Shown in pieces: positions 1 through 7,262 of a stretch of 61,084 nt of DNA. How positions within the stretch are numbered: the first letter of the stretch is position 1; each line of letters starts with the position of its first letter. The notes beneath the pieces are model-generated. The model ran no database searches and had not been told where the DNA came from. It saw nothing but the letters and a program-made list of their open reading frames with translations. Source of the stretch: CAZKRL01 sp964555295 (lineage in GTDB: Bacteria; Bacteroidota; Bacteroidia; Flavobacteriales_D; Sanyastnellaceae); the NCBI GenBank assembly GCA_964555295.1, contig CAZKRL010000014.1, forward strand, positions 1-61,084. The letters are read 5' to 3'. Made by a program: the position numbers and the translations under genes.

Positions 1-40
1 TTCCAATGAAACCTGCGCCGCCCGTGACCATTATATTCAT
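1..40 (-). CDS. N-terminus of an NAD-dependent sugar epimerase/dehydratase (partial)
   Basis: The first 40 bases, read on the minus strand, begin with ATG and encode MNIMVTGGAGFIG, the nucleotide-binding GGxGFIG turn of extended short-chain dehydrogenases such as UDP-glucose 4-epimerase or dTDP-glucose 4,6-dehydratase. Only 13 codons are inside the window, so the exact reaction cannot be read. The gene starts one base after the stop of the upstream glycosyltransferase gene, so it should be the next gene of the polysaccharide operon. The motif and context make a sugar-nucleotide-modifying enzyme likely. Confidence 0.75.
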   Translation of the reverse strand, partial: MNIMVTGGAGFIG

Positions 41-41
41 A

Positions 42-1043
42 TCAGAAATAATCTTTTTTATGCACCCATTCTCTTACTGAAGCATCAGCGTCGTAGCAAC
101 TATACAAGAATTCTCTTCCCAAACGGTAGCTCCTCATCAAACGCTTTTCAAAATCAGTCTTCAAAATGTCTTTCGAAATTTCATTCAACAATTCAATTTG
201 CGCTGTACCCACCACCGCCTTAATCTTAAACTTCAATTTTTCCATCCATGTCGCTTGCACATTGGACCGAGATTTACGGGCCCTCAGATCGGCAAAGGCA
301 GCAGAAATGCCTTGCATATAACGGCGCTTACAAAAGTATTCTTCAGTCATTCTATCAGTGGGCACCCAGTGATTGACAGAAGCCCCTGGGTGATAAAATG
401 CGACCCAAGCGGAGGCGGCAACAAAGTCTGAAATATGAGTCTCACCATCACCCCGAAATTTAATCAATTCAAAAGGGAACCCATCAGGATGAAACCCCCC
501 TGCGCTTAGGATGACCTCCCGCCGTACGCTGAAATTACACCCATAAACAAAATCTGGTGGAATTTCTCTTGCAACATCACCAAAATCCAGAATACTTAAA
601 TCCGACATAACATGTCCTAATCGAATTCTTCTATTCCACATCTCTGTAATCCAAAATGGTGGAGGCGACTGATACTTGGGTAGATTCTTTCCACCTACCA
701 GACCTATTTTCGGATTACTTTGAAAAGTCTCATAAATGGTTTCGAGCCATTTGGGGTGGGCTTCAATATCATCGTCGATAAAGACAAGAATGTCAGTGCT
801 TGCTGCCGACATCCCCTTATGTCGCCCAACATGCAAACCTGGCGTTGCATCAAAAACTAAGACGAGTTGTAATTTTTGAGAGAATCCCTTCGCTATATCC
901 GCTGTTTCGTCAGTTGACCCATTATCAACAACAATTACCTCGAAATCATCTATAGCCAACGATTGATTCACGATGGAATGCAGCGTGGTTTCCAAGAGTT
1001 TGGCTCTATTTCGAGTGGGTATTATAACAGATAATTTTTTCAT
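42..1043 (-). CDS. GT2 family glycosyltransferase
   Basis: This is a 333-residue GT-A fold glycosyltransferase, expected to move a sugar from a nucleotide donor to a growing surface glycan at the cytoplasmic face of the inner membrane. The N-terminus carries SVIIPTRNR, followed by VVDNGSTDET and, about 50 residues later, FIDDDIEAHP with the metal-binding DxD. These are the hallmark blocks of family 2. The chosen ATG at 1043 overlaps the stop of the upstream methyltransferase gene as ATGA, which suggests translational coupling; an in-frame ATG three codons upstream (1052) is an alternative. The acceptor and donor sugars cannot be read. The context is an ABC-exported polysaccharide operon. Confidence 0.85.
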   Translation of the reverse strand: MKKLSVIIPTRNRAKLLETTLHSIVNQSLAIDDFEVIVVDNGSTDETADIAKGFSQKLQLVLVFDATPGLHVGRHKGMSAASTDILVFIDDDIEAHPKWLETIYETFQSNPKIGLVGGKNLPKYQSPPPFWITEMWNRRIRLGHVMSDLSILDFGDVAREIPPDFVYGCNFSVRREVILSAGGFHPDGFPFELIKFRGDGETHISDFVAASAWVAFYHPGASVNHWVPTDRMTEEYFCKRRYMQGISAAFADLRARKSRSNVQATWMEKLKFKIKAVVGTAQIELLNEISKDILKTDFEKRLMRSYRLGREFLYSCYDADASVREWVHKKDYF

Positions 1044-1636
1044 TTTTTCCACGCCCAGAATAGATTAGGAAGACTTCCCTCGCGCGAAATATTTGGCCTT
1101 ACGTCTTCAGCCACAACCCTTTTCACTCCCTCGGCCCATTCAATATCGTGCATGGCAATAATGCCGCCCGACTTCAATTTAGGAAACCAAATGTCAAAAT
1201 CCATTTTAACTCCTTCGTAGGAATGGTCACCATCTATAAATAAAAAATCGAGTTGATTAAGGCAAACCTCAGCTGCCAACTCGCTTGTCATTCGTAACGC
1301 TGAGATTTTCGTGCTAACAGATCGGGTATTTTCCTGAAACACTTGATATGAATCCCAGTTGCCTTCAGTCATTGCATCATTTTGCCAGGTATCAACACAA
1401 AAAAGGCGTGAGCTATTATTCAATCCCTTCGCTATCATCAATGAGCTGGCACCGATGTAGGAACCAATTTCAAGCGCAAAAGAATTTTTTTCAAGTGTTC
1501 CCGCCAATTCATAGAGTGCAAATAATTCATTGCTCGTTGTATAGGTGGGAATATTCCAGCGCCGTTGACCCATAAGCATAAGGCGAATGCGCTGAGTTAA
1601 ACTAAATGATGGCAGCGGTGCTTTCGAATTGCTCAT
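1040..1636 (-). CDS. Class I SAM-dependent methyltransferase (Methyltransf_24 type)
   Basis: A 198-residue protein with the Rossmann SAM-binding motif I EIGSYIGASS at residues 56-65, an acidic post-motif FIDGDHSYEGV at 133-143 and GGIIAMHD at 157-164. This order is typical of the small cephalosporin-hydroxylase-like / Methyltransf_24 proteins often found in O-antigen and capsule loci, where they methylate a sugar or cap a chain. It lies four bases after the acetyltransferase gene and overlaps the glycosyltransferase gene by four bases, so it belongs to the same operon. Substrate unknown. Confidence 0.8.
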   Translation of the reverse strand: MSNSKAPLPSFSLTQRIRLMLMGQRRWNIPTYTTSNELFALYELAGTLEKNSFALEIGSYIGASSLMIAKGLNNSSRLFCVDTWQNDAMTEGNWDSYQVFQENTRSVSTKISALRMTSELAAEVCLNQLDFLFIDGDHSYEGVKMDFDIWFPKLKSGGIIAMHDIEWAEGVKRVVAEDVRPNISREGSLPNLFWAWKK

Positions 1637-1640
1637 ATCA

Positions 1641-2156
1641 TTAGTTTCTATGTTTAATTATTCTTGCTGGAACTCCAGCAATAACCACATTGTCTGGAAA
1701 GCTCTTTGTAACAACACTACCCGCGGCAATAACTACTCCATTACCAATAGTAACTCCATCAAGAATTCTCACGCCACAAGCAATCCAAACATCATTACCA
1801 ATTTTTATTCCTTTGCGTTCCTCAGTTTGATACATAATCGGCACATCCATATCATCAAAAACATGATTCGCCGGAATTATTACTGTATGTGTGGCAATCC
1901 TAACCTTGTTTCCAATCACCAATCCACCATGACCATAGAGCACACAAAAAGGATTAACAGAACAATCATCTCCCATTTCAATTGAACCCCCGTAGGTAAG
2001 TAGCATACTATGGTCGCCTATGTCGCAATTGTTTCCTAAACGAATAGACCCCCCGTATGGTGTATCAATTTTAGCACTTTTGGAGATATTACATTTTATG
2101 CCAATCATAATATCCTTCTTTGCCCTTTTAAGTCTATTCAGAAGTTGCATAAACAT
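1641..2156 (-). CDS. Left-handed beta-helix (hexapeptide) O-acetyltransferase
   Basis: This 171-residue protein is built of hexapeptide repeats (I-G-x-x-x-x), for example in GNDVWIACGVRILDGVTIGN around residues 120-139, and ends in the family signature VIAGVPARII. A histidine at about residue 98 (IPANHVF) sits where the catalytic base of CysE/LacA/WbbJ-type acetyltransferases lies. It most likely O-acetylates a sugar of the surface polysaccharide, using acetyl-CoA. The start overlaps the end of the Wzt gene by 23 bases; a second ATG two codons in (2150) is possible. Confidence 0.83.
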   Translation of the reverse strand: MFMQLLNRLKRAKKDIMIGIKCNISKSAKIDTPYGGSIRLGNNCDIGDHSMLLTYGGSIEMGDDCSVNPFCVLYGHGGLVIGNKVRIATHTVIIPANHVFDDMDVPIMYQTEERKGIKIGNDVWIACGVRILDGVTIGNGVVIAAGSVVTKSFPDNVVIAGVPARIIKHRN

Positions 2157-3420
2157 GACCTTTAATAAATACTTTCCCTTGATTACTCGATATCAATTTA
2201 CCCGATCCATAAACATCATTTGAAACAATTGCAAAAGAAAATGCCTGTTCAATATAATCTGCCCATTCAATTTGATTGGTTACAACCGACACGGAAACAT
2301 AATATTGACCATCCATAAGATTCGGAGAATCCAACCGGAGACATACCTTGCCATTTGACATTTCTGCTGGTACAAGATCTCCCGAAATTTCATTATTCAG
2401 CGAGGTAATTCTCTCGCCCTGAGAATTTTCTATGCCAAAACCAAACAAAACATTACTTAGAACAGAATTTGATTCGACCGTAAAAAACAAGGAAAAACTT
2501 TCGCCCATAAGAACACTACGGACTACTTCACCTCGAGAATTCTCCAGCCACATTTTCTGAATCACTTTTTTTGTAACGCCAGTTCTTTTTGCGTTGCTAA
2601 GGTCAACAATCAAGGCACTATCGTCCTGAATATTATAACTCAAATATTGACTCACAACCCTTTCAGTGATGTCAATTGCCTTTAATCCACCGTTGTCCAA
2701 AAACATCGCTGTCGAACAAAGATTCTGCACCGCCACCATATTATGACTCACAAACAAAACTGTTCGGCCTTGCCCGCTTACATCTTTCATCTTGCCCAAA
2801 CACTTCTTTTGAAACTCGGCGTCACCCACCGCAAGAACCTCATCGATGATGAGAATCTCCGGCTCGAGATGTGCTGCAACTGCAAAAGCAAGTCGCACAT
2901 ACATGCCCGATGAGTAGCGTTTAACCGGAGTGTCGATATACCGCTCAACACCACTGAAATCAACTATTTCATCAAACTTCAAACGAATTTCTGACTTCGT
3001 CATTCCCAGAATTGCGCCGTTAAGAAATATGTTTTCTCTTCCCGAGAGTTCAGGGTGAAAACCAGTACCAACTTCCAGTAAACTCGCAATCCTGCCCCGA
3101 ACCTTTATAGTACCAGTAGTAGGTTGTGTAACCCGAGATAACAGCTTAAGCAACGTAGACTTCCCAGCTCCATTACGTCCAATGATTCCCAAAACTTCAC
3201 CTTGCTTTACTTCGAAGTTGATGTCGCGCAATGCCCACACAAGATCAGAATTACCTTTTGTGGTTCTGTCGTTGGTATCTCCGATTTTCAGGTAAGGGTC
3301 TTCCCAACCGCGAACACGATACCACCAACGCCGCAAATCATGGGAGATAGTGCCGGTACCCACCATCCCAAGGCGATACTGCTTGCCCACATTCTCAACC
3401 TTTATAACCGTTGTGCTCAT
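2134..3420 (-). CDS. wzt: Polysaccharide ABC exporter, ATP-binding subunit (Wzt-like)
   Basis: A 428-residue ATPase that energises export of an undecaprenyl-linked polysaccharide (O-antigen or similar) across the inner membrane with the permease encoded just upstream. Walker A GRNGAGKST lies at 81-89, the ABC signature YSSGM at 169-173 and Walker B with IIDEV near 191-195. The long region after residue ~250 matches the position of the Wzt C-terminal carbohydrate-binding domain, which in well-studied systems reads a modification at the chain end. The start is set at the ATG at 3420 because it precedes the family-typical IKVENVGKQYR and sits two bases after the permease stop; the longer frame adds 35 atypical residues. 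Export by this pair rather than by Wzy is an inference from the family. Confidence 0.9.
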   Translation of the reverse strand: MSTTVIKVENVGKQYRLGMVGTGTISHDLRRWWYRVRGWEDPYLKIGDTNDRTTKGNSDLVWALRDINFEVKQGEVLGIIGRNGAGKSTLLKLLSRVTQPTTGTIKVRGRIASLLEVGTGFHPELSGRENIFLNGAILGMTKSEIRLKFDEIVDFSGVERYIDTPVKRYSSGMYVRLAFAVAAHLEPEILIIDEVLAVGDAEFQKKCLGKMKDVSGQGRTVLFVSHNMVAVQNLCSTAMFLDNGGLKAIDITERVVSQYLSYNIQDDSALIVDLSNAKRTGVTKKVIQKMWLENSRGEVVRSVLMGESFSLFFTVESNSVLSNVLFGFGIENSQGERITSLNNEISGDLVPAEMSNGKVCLRLDSPNLMDGQYYVSVSVVTNQIEWADYIEQAFSFAIVSNDVYGSGKLISSNQGKVFIKGHVYATSE

Positions 3421-3422
3421 TA

Positions 3423-4298
3423 TTATACAGTGTCCATAAATGATTTCTCGGTACGATTGAATATAATAGTGGAAAAGAACAACAGAACAATCATGAATAA
3501 AGCTGAATAACCGAGCCATTTCCAACTGAAAAAACCGGATCCCATAAAGATGAATTTAAAAGACTCGATGATTGAAACAATAGGATTCAGGAGCATAACG
3601 GTTTGTGTTTTTTCGCCCATCGTAGAAATTGGCAAAACAACAGAACTGGCATACATCAGCAGCTGAACCCCAAAGCCAATCAAGAATACAAGATCACGGT
3701 ATTTTGTGGTTAATGAAGATATTAAAATACCGCCACCCAAACCCAGACCTGCCATTATCAATATTAGAATGGGTAATATCCAGAGAAGATCCCACCTGGG
3801 CTGTATCACTTCTGACGTATACAAGAAATATAGCCAAACGCCTAAAAATATCGTCATTTGAATCCCCAGCTTAATTAGGTTAGATGCCAAAACCGATAAC
3901 GGAATTATCAATCTGGGAAAATACACTTTGCCGAAAATGGCCGCATTTGCAATAAACGTATTGGAGGTTTTATTAAAACAATCAGCGAAATATGTCCAAA
4001 GTGTAATGCCAGATAAATAAAACAAAATTCTAGGCATACCATCCGTTCCAATTTTCGCTACCTCCCCGAATATAAAGGTAAAAATCAACGAAGTAAGAAC
4101 GGGCTGGATAAACAACCATATCGGACCCAAAATTGTTTGTTTATAGATGGCTTTGAAATCGCGTTGAACAAGAAGTACTATCAAATCGCGATAGCGCCAT
4201 AAATCACTCAAACCCAATTCATAGCTTCTGTTTTGACCTGAAATTATCAAGTCCCACTTTTCTTCAACACTACTATTTGCAACGCTTTCAGGGCTCAT
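3423..4298 (-). CDS. wzm: Polysaccharide ABC exporter, membrane subunit (Wzm-like)
   Basis: A 291-residue ABC-2 type integral membrane protein with about six hydrophobic segments after a roughly 35-residue amphipathic N-terminus. The block LLVQRDFKAIYKQTILGPIW is typical of Wzm/TagG/RfbD permeases. It forms the channel for the Wzt ATPase encoded two bases downstream. It follows the regulator gene by 31 bases and the two are probably co-transcribed from the promoter at 4874-4902. Confidence 0.9.
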   Translation of the reverse strand: MSPESVANSSVEEKWDLIISGQNRSYELGLSDLWRYRDLIVLLVQRDFKAIYKQTILGPIWLFIQPVLTSLIFTFIFGEVAKIGTDGMPRILFYLSGITLWTYFADCFNKTSNTFIANAAIFGKVYFPRLIIPLSVLASNLIKLGIQMTIFLGVWLYFLYTSEVIQPRWDLLWILPILILIMAGLGLGGGILISSLTTKYRDLVFLIGFGVQLLMYASSVVLPISTMGEKTQTVMLLNPIVSIIESFKFIFMGSGFFSWKWLGYSALFMIVLLFFSTIIFNRTEKSFMDTV

Positions 4299-4329
4299 GT
4301 TTGCATCTTGTTCCTGTTAATCATTCATT

Positions 4330-4863
4330 TCATTTACTCCAAATAAGCAAGGGACGCATCCCGGGTTCTTCGATTTTTGATAATTCAAATTCATCCGGAC
4401 GGAAATGTACATAGCGAATCTTCTTGCCAATTTTTTTCTCCGCCTTTTCGATTTGCTCGATCAAAAAAGCTTTATTGATTTCCTCACCCACCAATACCAG
4501 ATCAATGATATCTGAGTCTTTGCCCTTCGCCAATTTCCCCACCAAATAAACCTGATCCAATTGACCAATGCGCTTGAGCACATAATCAATCACATGATCC
4601 AGCCCAGTCATCTTCAAGAGTATAGAATGTATGTCTTTGAATAGCGGATGTTTCGCATTGGCCTTGAACATCTTCTTATTGCCTTCAGCAACTGATTCCA
4701 AAAATCCCGCCTTCTCAAACTTATTGAGCTCTAATCTTATTCCGTTGGTCGATTCGCCAAACTCCTCCTCCAAATTTCTTAGATACGATCGGTTGTTGCT
4801 ATTGAGAAAGAACTTCATCAACAGCTTGACACGAGTCTTGGATGAGATAAGCGTTTCAATCAT
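4330..4863 (-). CDS. Winged-helix regulator with a degenerate nucleotidyltransferase-like domain
   Basis: A 177-residue protein. Residues ~5-70 form a winged helix-turn-helix (RVKLLMKFFLNSNNRSYLRN, then a recognition helix around STNGIRLELNKFEKAGFLE). Residues ~95-150 resemble a Pol-beta/MNT nucleotidyltransferase core, but the usual GSxxxG is VGKLAKG (GK at 109-110) and the metal-binding DxD spacing is broken (SDIID at 117-121), so catalysis looks lost. Proteins of this shape often stand at the head of polysaccharide loci in Bacteroidota, as here just before wzm-wzt. The gene has its own recognisable promoter, and a perfect inverted repeat covers it (see 4868-4884), which suggests autoregulation. 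Its actual targets are unknown. Confidence 0.7.
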   Translation of the reverse strand: MIETLISSKTRVKLLMKFFLNSNNRSYLRNLEEEFGESTNGIRLELNKFEKAGFLESVAEGNKKMFKANAKHPLFKDIHSILLKMTGLDHVIDYVLKRIGQLDQVYLVGKLAKGKDSDIIDLVLVGEEINKAFLIEQIEKAEKKIGKKIRYVHFRPDEFELSKIEEPGMRPLLIWSK

Positions 4864-4867
4864 AATT

Positions 4868-4884
4868 GAGTAACAAAATTACTC
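4868..4884. repeat. Perfect inverted repeat GAGTAA-N5-TTACTC (candidate operator)
   Basis: Two 6-base arms, GAGTAA at 4868-4873 and TTACTC at 4879-4884, flank CAAAA. The palindrome starts four bases upstream of the regulator ATG and overlaps its -7 promoter element (4874-4881). A dimeric winged-helix protein bound here would block the promoter. That role is inferred from position only. Confidence 0.45.
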
Positions 4885-4902
4885 GTTTTGTGATTCGTTC
4901 AA
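4874..4902 (-). promoter_or_regulatory. Bacteroidota-type promoter of the polysaccharide operon
   Basis: On the minus strand TTG (4900-4902) is followed by an 18-base spacer and TAATTTTG (4874-4881), a perfect match to the Bacteroidota -7 consensus TAnnTTTG. It lies 10 bases before the ATG of the regulator gene (4863), so the 5' leader would be very short. It probably drives the whole regulator - wzm - wzt - modification gene operon. Confidence 0.7.
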
Positions 4903-5002
4903 CCTCCGAGCGAACATTTTCTCTCGCCTCGTTCACTTGCTGTCGTTCATAACATCTGCTTCCAACGCCTCATTCTTTTCACTAAACAGCTACTTTTCTG
5001 AC

Positions 5003-5551
5003 ATGCCCAGTTATATCGACTTACTTCTCCTCATTCCATTTGGTCTTGCTGCATGGCGCGGCTGGAAAAACGGACTCGTAATGGAAATCTTCTATTTGCT
5101 TGCATTGTTTGCAGGACTTTATGGTGGTTTTTATTTAAGCGATTATGCTTCACAAATACTCCGTGACAAAGCGGGTATGAGCTCGGAGAATATGCCGATC
5201 ATTTCCTTTGTCGTCGTTTTCGCGATAATTCTGGTGGGGCTTTATTTCCTTGGGAAATTGATAACCCAGACCGTAAGCGCGGGCGGTGGAGAAAAGTGGA
5301 ATCAATTTGGCGGAGCATTGTTTTCACTCACAAAAGCCGCGCTATTCCTTAGTGTGATCTTTCTATTTGTTGATTCATTGAATCAGAAAACCGGATTTAT
5401 CCCTGACGAACAAAAGACAAAATCCTATCTCTACGAACCGCTCAAAGAATTTTCTCTAACCCTACTTCCTATGGTCAAGAGCAGCGACTTCTACCATGAG
5501 CTTTATGACCACGGCTCAGACCTGGTCGTAGAAAATTCTAGCAAGAAATAA
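5003..5551 (+). CDS. cvpA: CvpA family membrane protein
   Basis: A 182-residue protein with about four membrane segments in the first ~130 residues. The N-terminus (IDLLLLIPFGLAAWRGWKNG) and the following FYLLALFAGLYGGFY match the CvpA/colicin V production family. Homologues have been linked to colicin V production and envelope-stress tolerance; the molecular role remains unclear. The ATG at 5003 gives a family-typical start, whereas the longer frame starts at a TTG and adds 22 non-conserved residues. Divergent from the polysaccharide regulator and convergent with the M20 hydrolase. Confidence 0.82.
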   Translation: MPSYIDLLLLIPFGLAAWRGWKNGLVMEIFYLLALFAGLYGGFYLSDYASQILRDKAGMSSENMPIISFVVVFAIILVGLYFLGKLITQTVSAGGGEKWNQFGGALFSLTKAALFLSVIFLFVDSLNQKTGFIPDEQKTKSYLYEPLKEFSLTLLPMVKSSDFYHELYDHGSDLVVENSSKK

Positions 5552-5630
5552 TCCGAGTATTTACCTCTGTTTCGCATTCATTGGTGAGGTACAACACCGG
5601 GGGTGCTTTCGTTCCGATTTTTCGCTTTAC

Positions 5631-6815
5631 CTACTCAGCCTCTGCCGCAATCCATGCCATTAGACCCATACCCGTTATGAGAGCTGATTCATCGATATCA
5701 AATTGCGGGTGATGAATACCGTGATGAAATGACTTGCCATCGGGTGACGATGTGCCGAGTCTGTAAAAACAGCCAGGTGCAACGTGCGTGTAATAGGCAA
5801 AATCCTCAGCTGTCATGCGAGGATCAATGCTCATCACACAATCTACTCCCAGAAATGACTCAGCACTTTTTCTACTTCTGCGGGTTGCCTCGATGTCATT
5901 CTTAAGCACTGGATAGCCTCTGCGAATTTCCAATTCGACTCTACCGCCCAATGATGCTGCAATTCCTGAACACGTTCTTTCAATCAGTTGATGCGCCTCA
6001 TTGCGCCATTGCTCATCAAAGGTTCTGAAAGTACCTGCCATTTCTACATGATTCGGAATGATATTGGTAGCCCCGTCAGCTATCACCTTGCCAAAGCTTA
6101 GTACACTTGGCGTAGCAGGGTTGGCAGAACGACTAACCACCTGCTGCAAGGCCGTAAGAATTTGGGCGCTGATCAACACCGGATCTATATTATCCTGTGG
6201 TTTAGCACCATGACCACCCTTGCCAATTACCCGCAAATAAATTTCATCCGTACTTGCCATATACGCCCCCTCACAAAAGCCAACTTTGCCCGCAGGCAGT
6301 TCAGGATAGACATGTTGCCCCATGATTCTGACCGGCTTGCGACTTGCAAATAATCCTTCATCTAACATGGCTTTAGCACCACCGGGTAAGACCTCTTCAG
6401 CTGGCTGAAATATCAGCTGAATAGGGCGTTGAATATCTTCCTTCAATGTTTGCAGAATTCTGGCTGCTCCCAACAAGCAAGCGGTATGCACATCATGACC
6501 GCACGCGTGCATAACGCCGTCAACGCTGCTACAATAATCCACCGAGTTCATTTCCTGAATGGGCAGCGCATCCATATCGGCGCGCAAAGCAATGACCTCA
6601 CCCGTATGACTCCGATTGATCCATGCAGAAATACCATTGCCACCGATGCCTTTGTCAAACTCAATTCCAAGGGCAGCTAATTTTTGACTGATAAACTCAG
6701 CGGTACGAAACTCGTGGTAAGATAGCTCGGGGTATTTGTGCAGATGTCTCCTAATGCTTCTGACTTCTGGAAAAATCTCGCTTGCCAAATTCTTTATCTG
6801 ATGAATTTCAATCAT
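5631..6815 (-). CDS. M20 family metallo-amidohydrolase (N-acyl amino acid hydrolase type)
   Basis: A 394-residue cytoplasmic zinc hydrolase of the M20D group, which removes acyl groups from N-acyl amino acids (hippurate or IAA-amino acid hydrolase-like). Visible motifs in order: RRHLHKYPELSYHE near 22-35, ADMDALP at 79-85, HACGHDVH at 103-110 with metal-binding Cys and His, QPAEE at 137-141, GQH at 166-168 and, close to the C-terminus, HHPQFD with the last ligand. The length is normal and it looks complete. Its start overlaps the end of the small membrane protein gene upstream by eight bases. The precise substrate cannot be assigned. Confidence 0.87.
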   Translation of the reverse strand: MIEIHQIKNLASEIFPEVRSIRRHLHKYPELSYHEFRTAEFISQKLAALGIEFDKGIGGNGISAWINRSHTGEVIALRADMDALPIQEMNSVDYCSSVDGVMHACGHDVHTACLLGAARILQTLKEDIQRPIQLIFQPAEEVLPGGAKAMLDEGLFASRKPVRIMGQHVYPELPAGKVGFCEGAYMASTDEIYLRVIGKGGHGAKPQDNIDPVLISAQILTALQQVVSRSANPATPSVLSFGKVIADGATNIIPNHVEMAGTFRTFDEQWRNEAHQLIERTCSGIAASLGGRVELEIRRGYPVLKNDIEATRRSRKSAESFLGVDCVMSIDPRMTAEDFAYYTHVAPGCFYRLGTSSPDGKSFHHGIHHPQFDIDESALITGMGLMAWIAAEAE

Positions 6816-7191
6816 TCTGGGTAATTAGACATTTGCACGAACTCAGACTACTGATGCCGACAATCTTTGCTGTGGAATCGCCAACATCAACTGAAACTTC
6901 GCAGCCATCGAAAATAATCCAATAATTGCGCGGACTAGATTTTGTGTTGCTCAATTCAAAATTGACTTTTCCATTTTCAGCTATAAACGAATTGGATAAA
7001 ATCAAACCTTCTTGATTTTGGCTACAAAGTATACTACTATCAATACTCCAATTTTTATCGATGATCTCTTGGAGCACTCTGTTTTGAGGTGTCCACGACA
7101 GCCAGTTGTAATTTGGGAACATTAGGAAAACGGCAAGCGTACCTATGCCCACCCCTATAAGGTATCGAGAGAGTCTTTGGGAGAAGTTCAT
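6808..7191 (-). CDS. Hypothetical single-pass membrane protein
   Basis: A 127-residue protein I cannot assign to a named family. After a short basic N-terminus (MNFSQRLSRYLIG) there is one hydrophobic segment (residues ~10-27), then a globular part predicted to face the periplasm, rich in Ser/Asn, with four cysteines (ILC, DGC, CKC). The N-terminal pattern followed by W-rich FPNYNWLSWTPQNRVL recalls short Bacteroidota membrane proteins of unknown function. It overlaps the M20 hydrolase gene by eight bases and is probably translated with it. Confidence 0.6.
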   Translation of the reverse strand: MNFSQRLSRYLIGVGIGTLAVFLMFPNYNWLSWTPQNRVLQEIIDKNWSIDSSILCSQNQEGLILSNSFIAENGKVNFELSNTKSSPRNYWIIFDGCEVSVDVGDSTAKIVGISSLSSCKCLITQND

Positions 7192-7262
7192 TTTTCAATC
7201 AGGTGTCACTCCTACCAGCGTAGCTAAAAACATAACACAGTGTATATAATCTCATAGCGTAT

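Noticed and set aside
5552..5630. Terminator between cvpA and the M20 hydrolase gene
   Set aside because: Only 4-base stems (for example CACC/GGTG) without a T run could be found.
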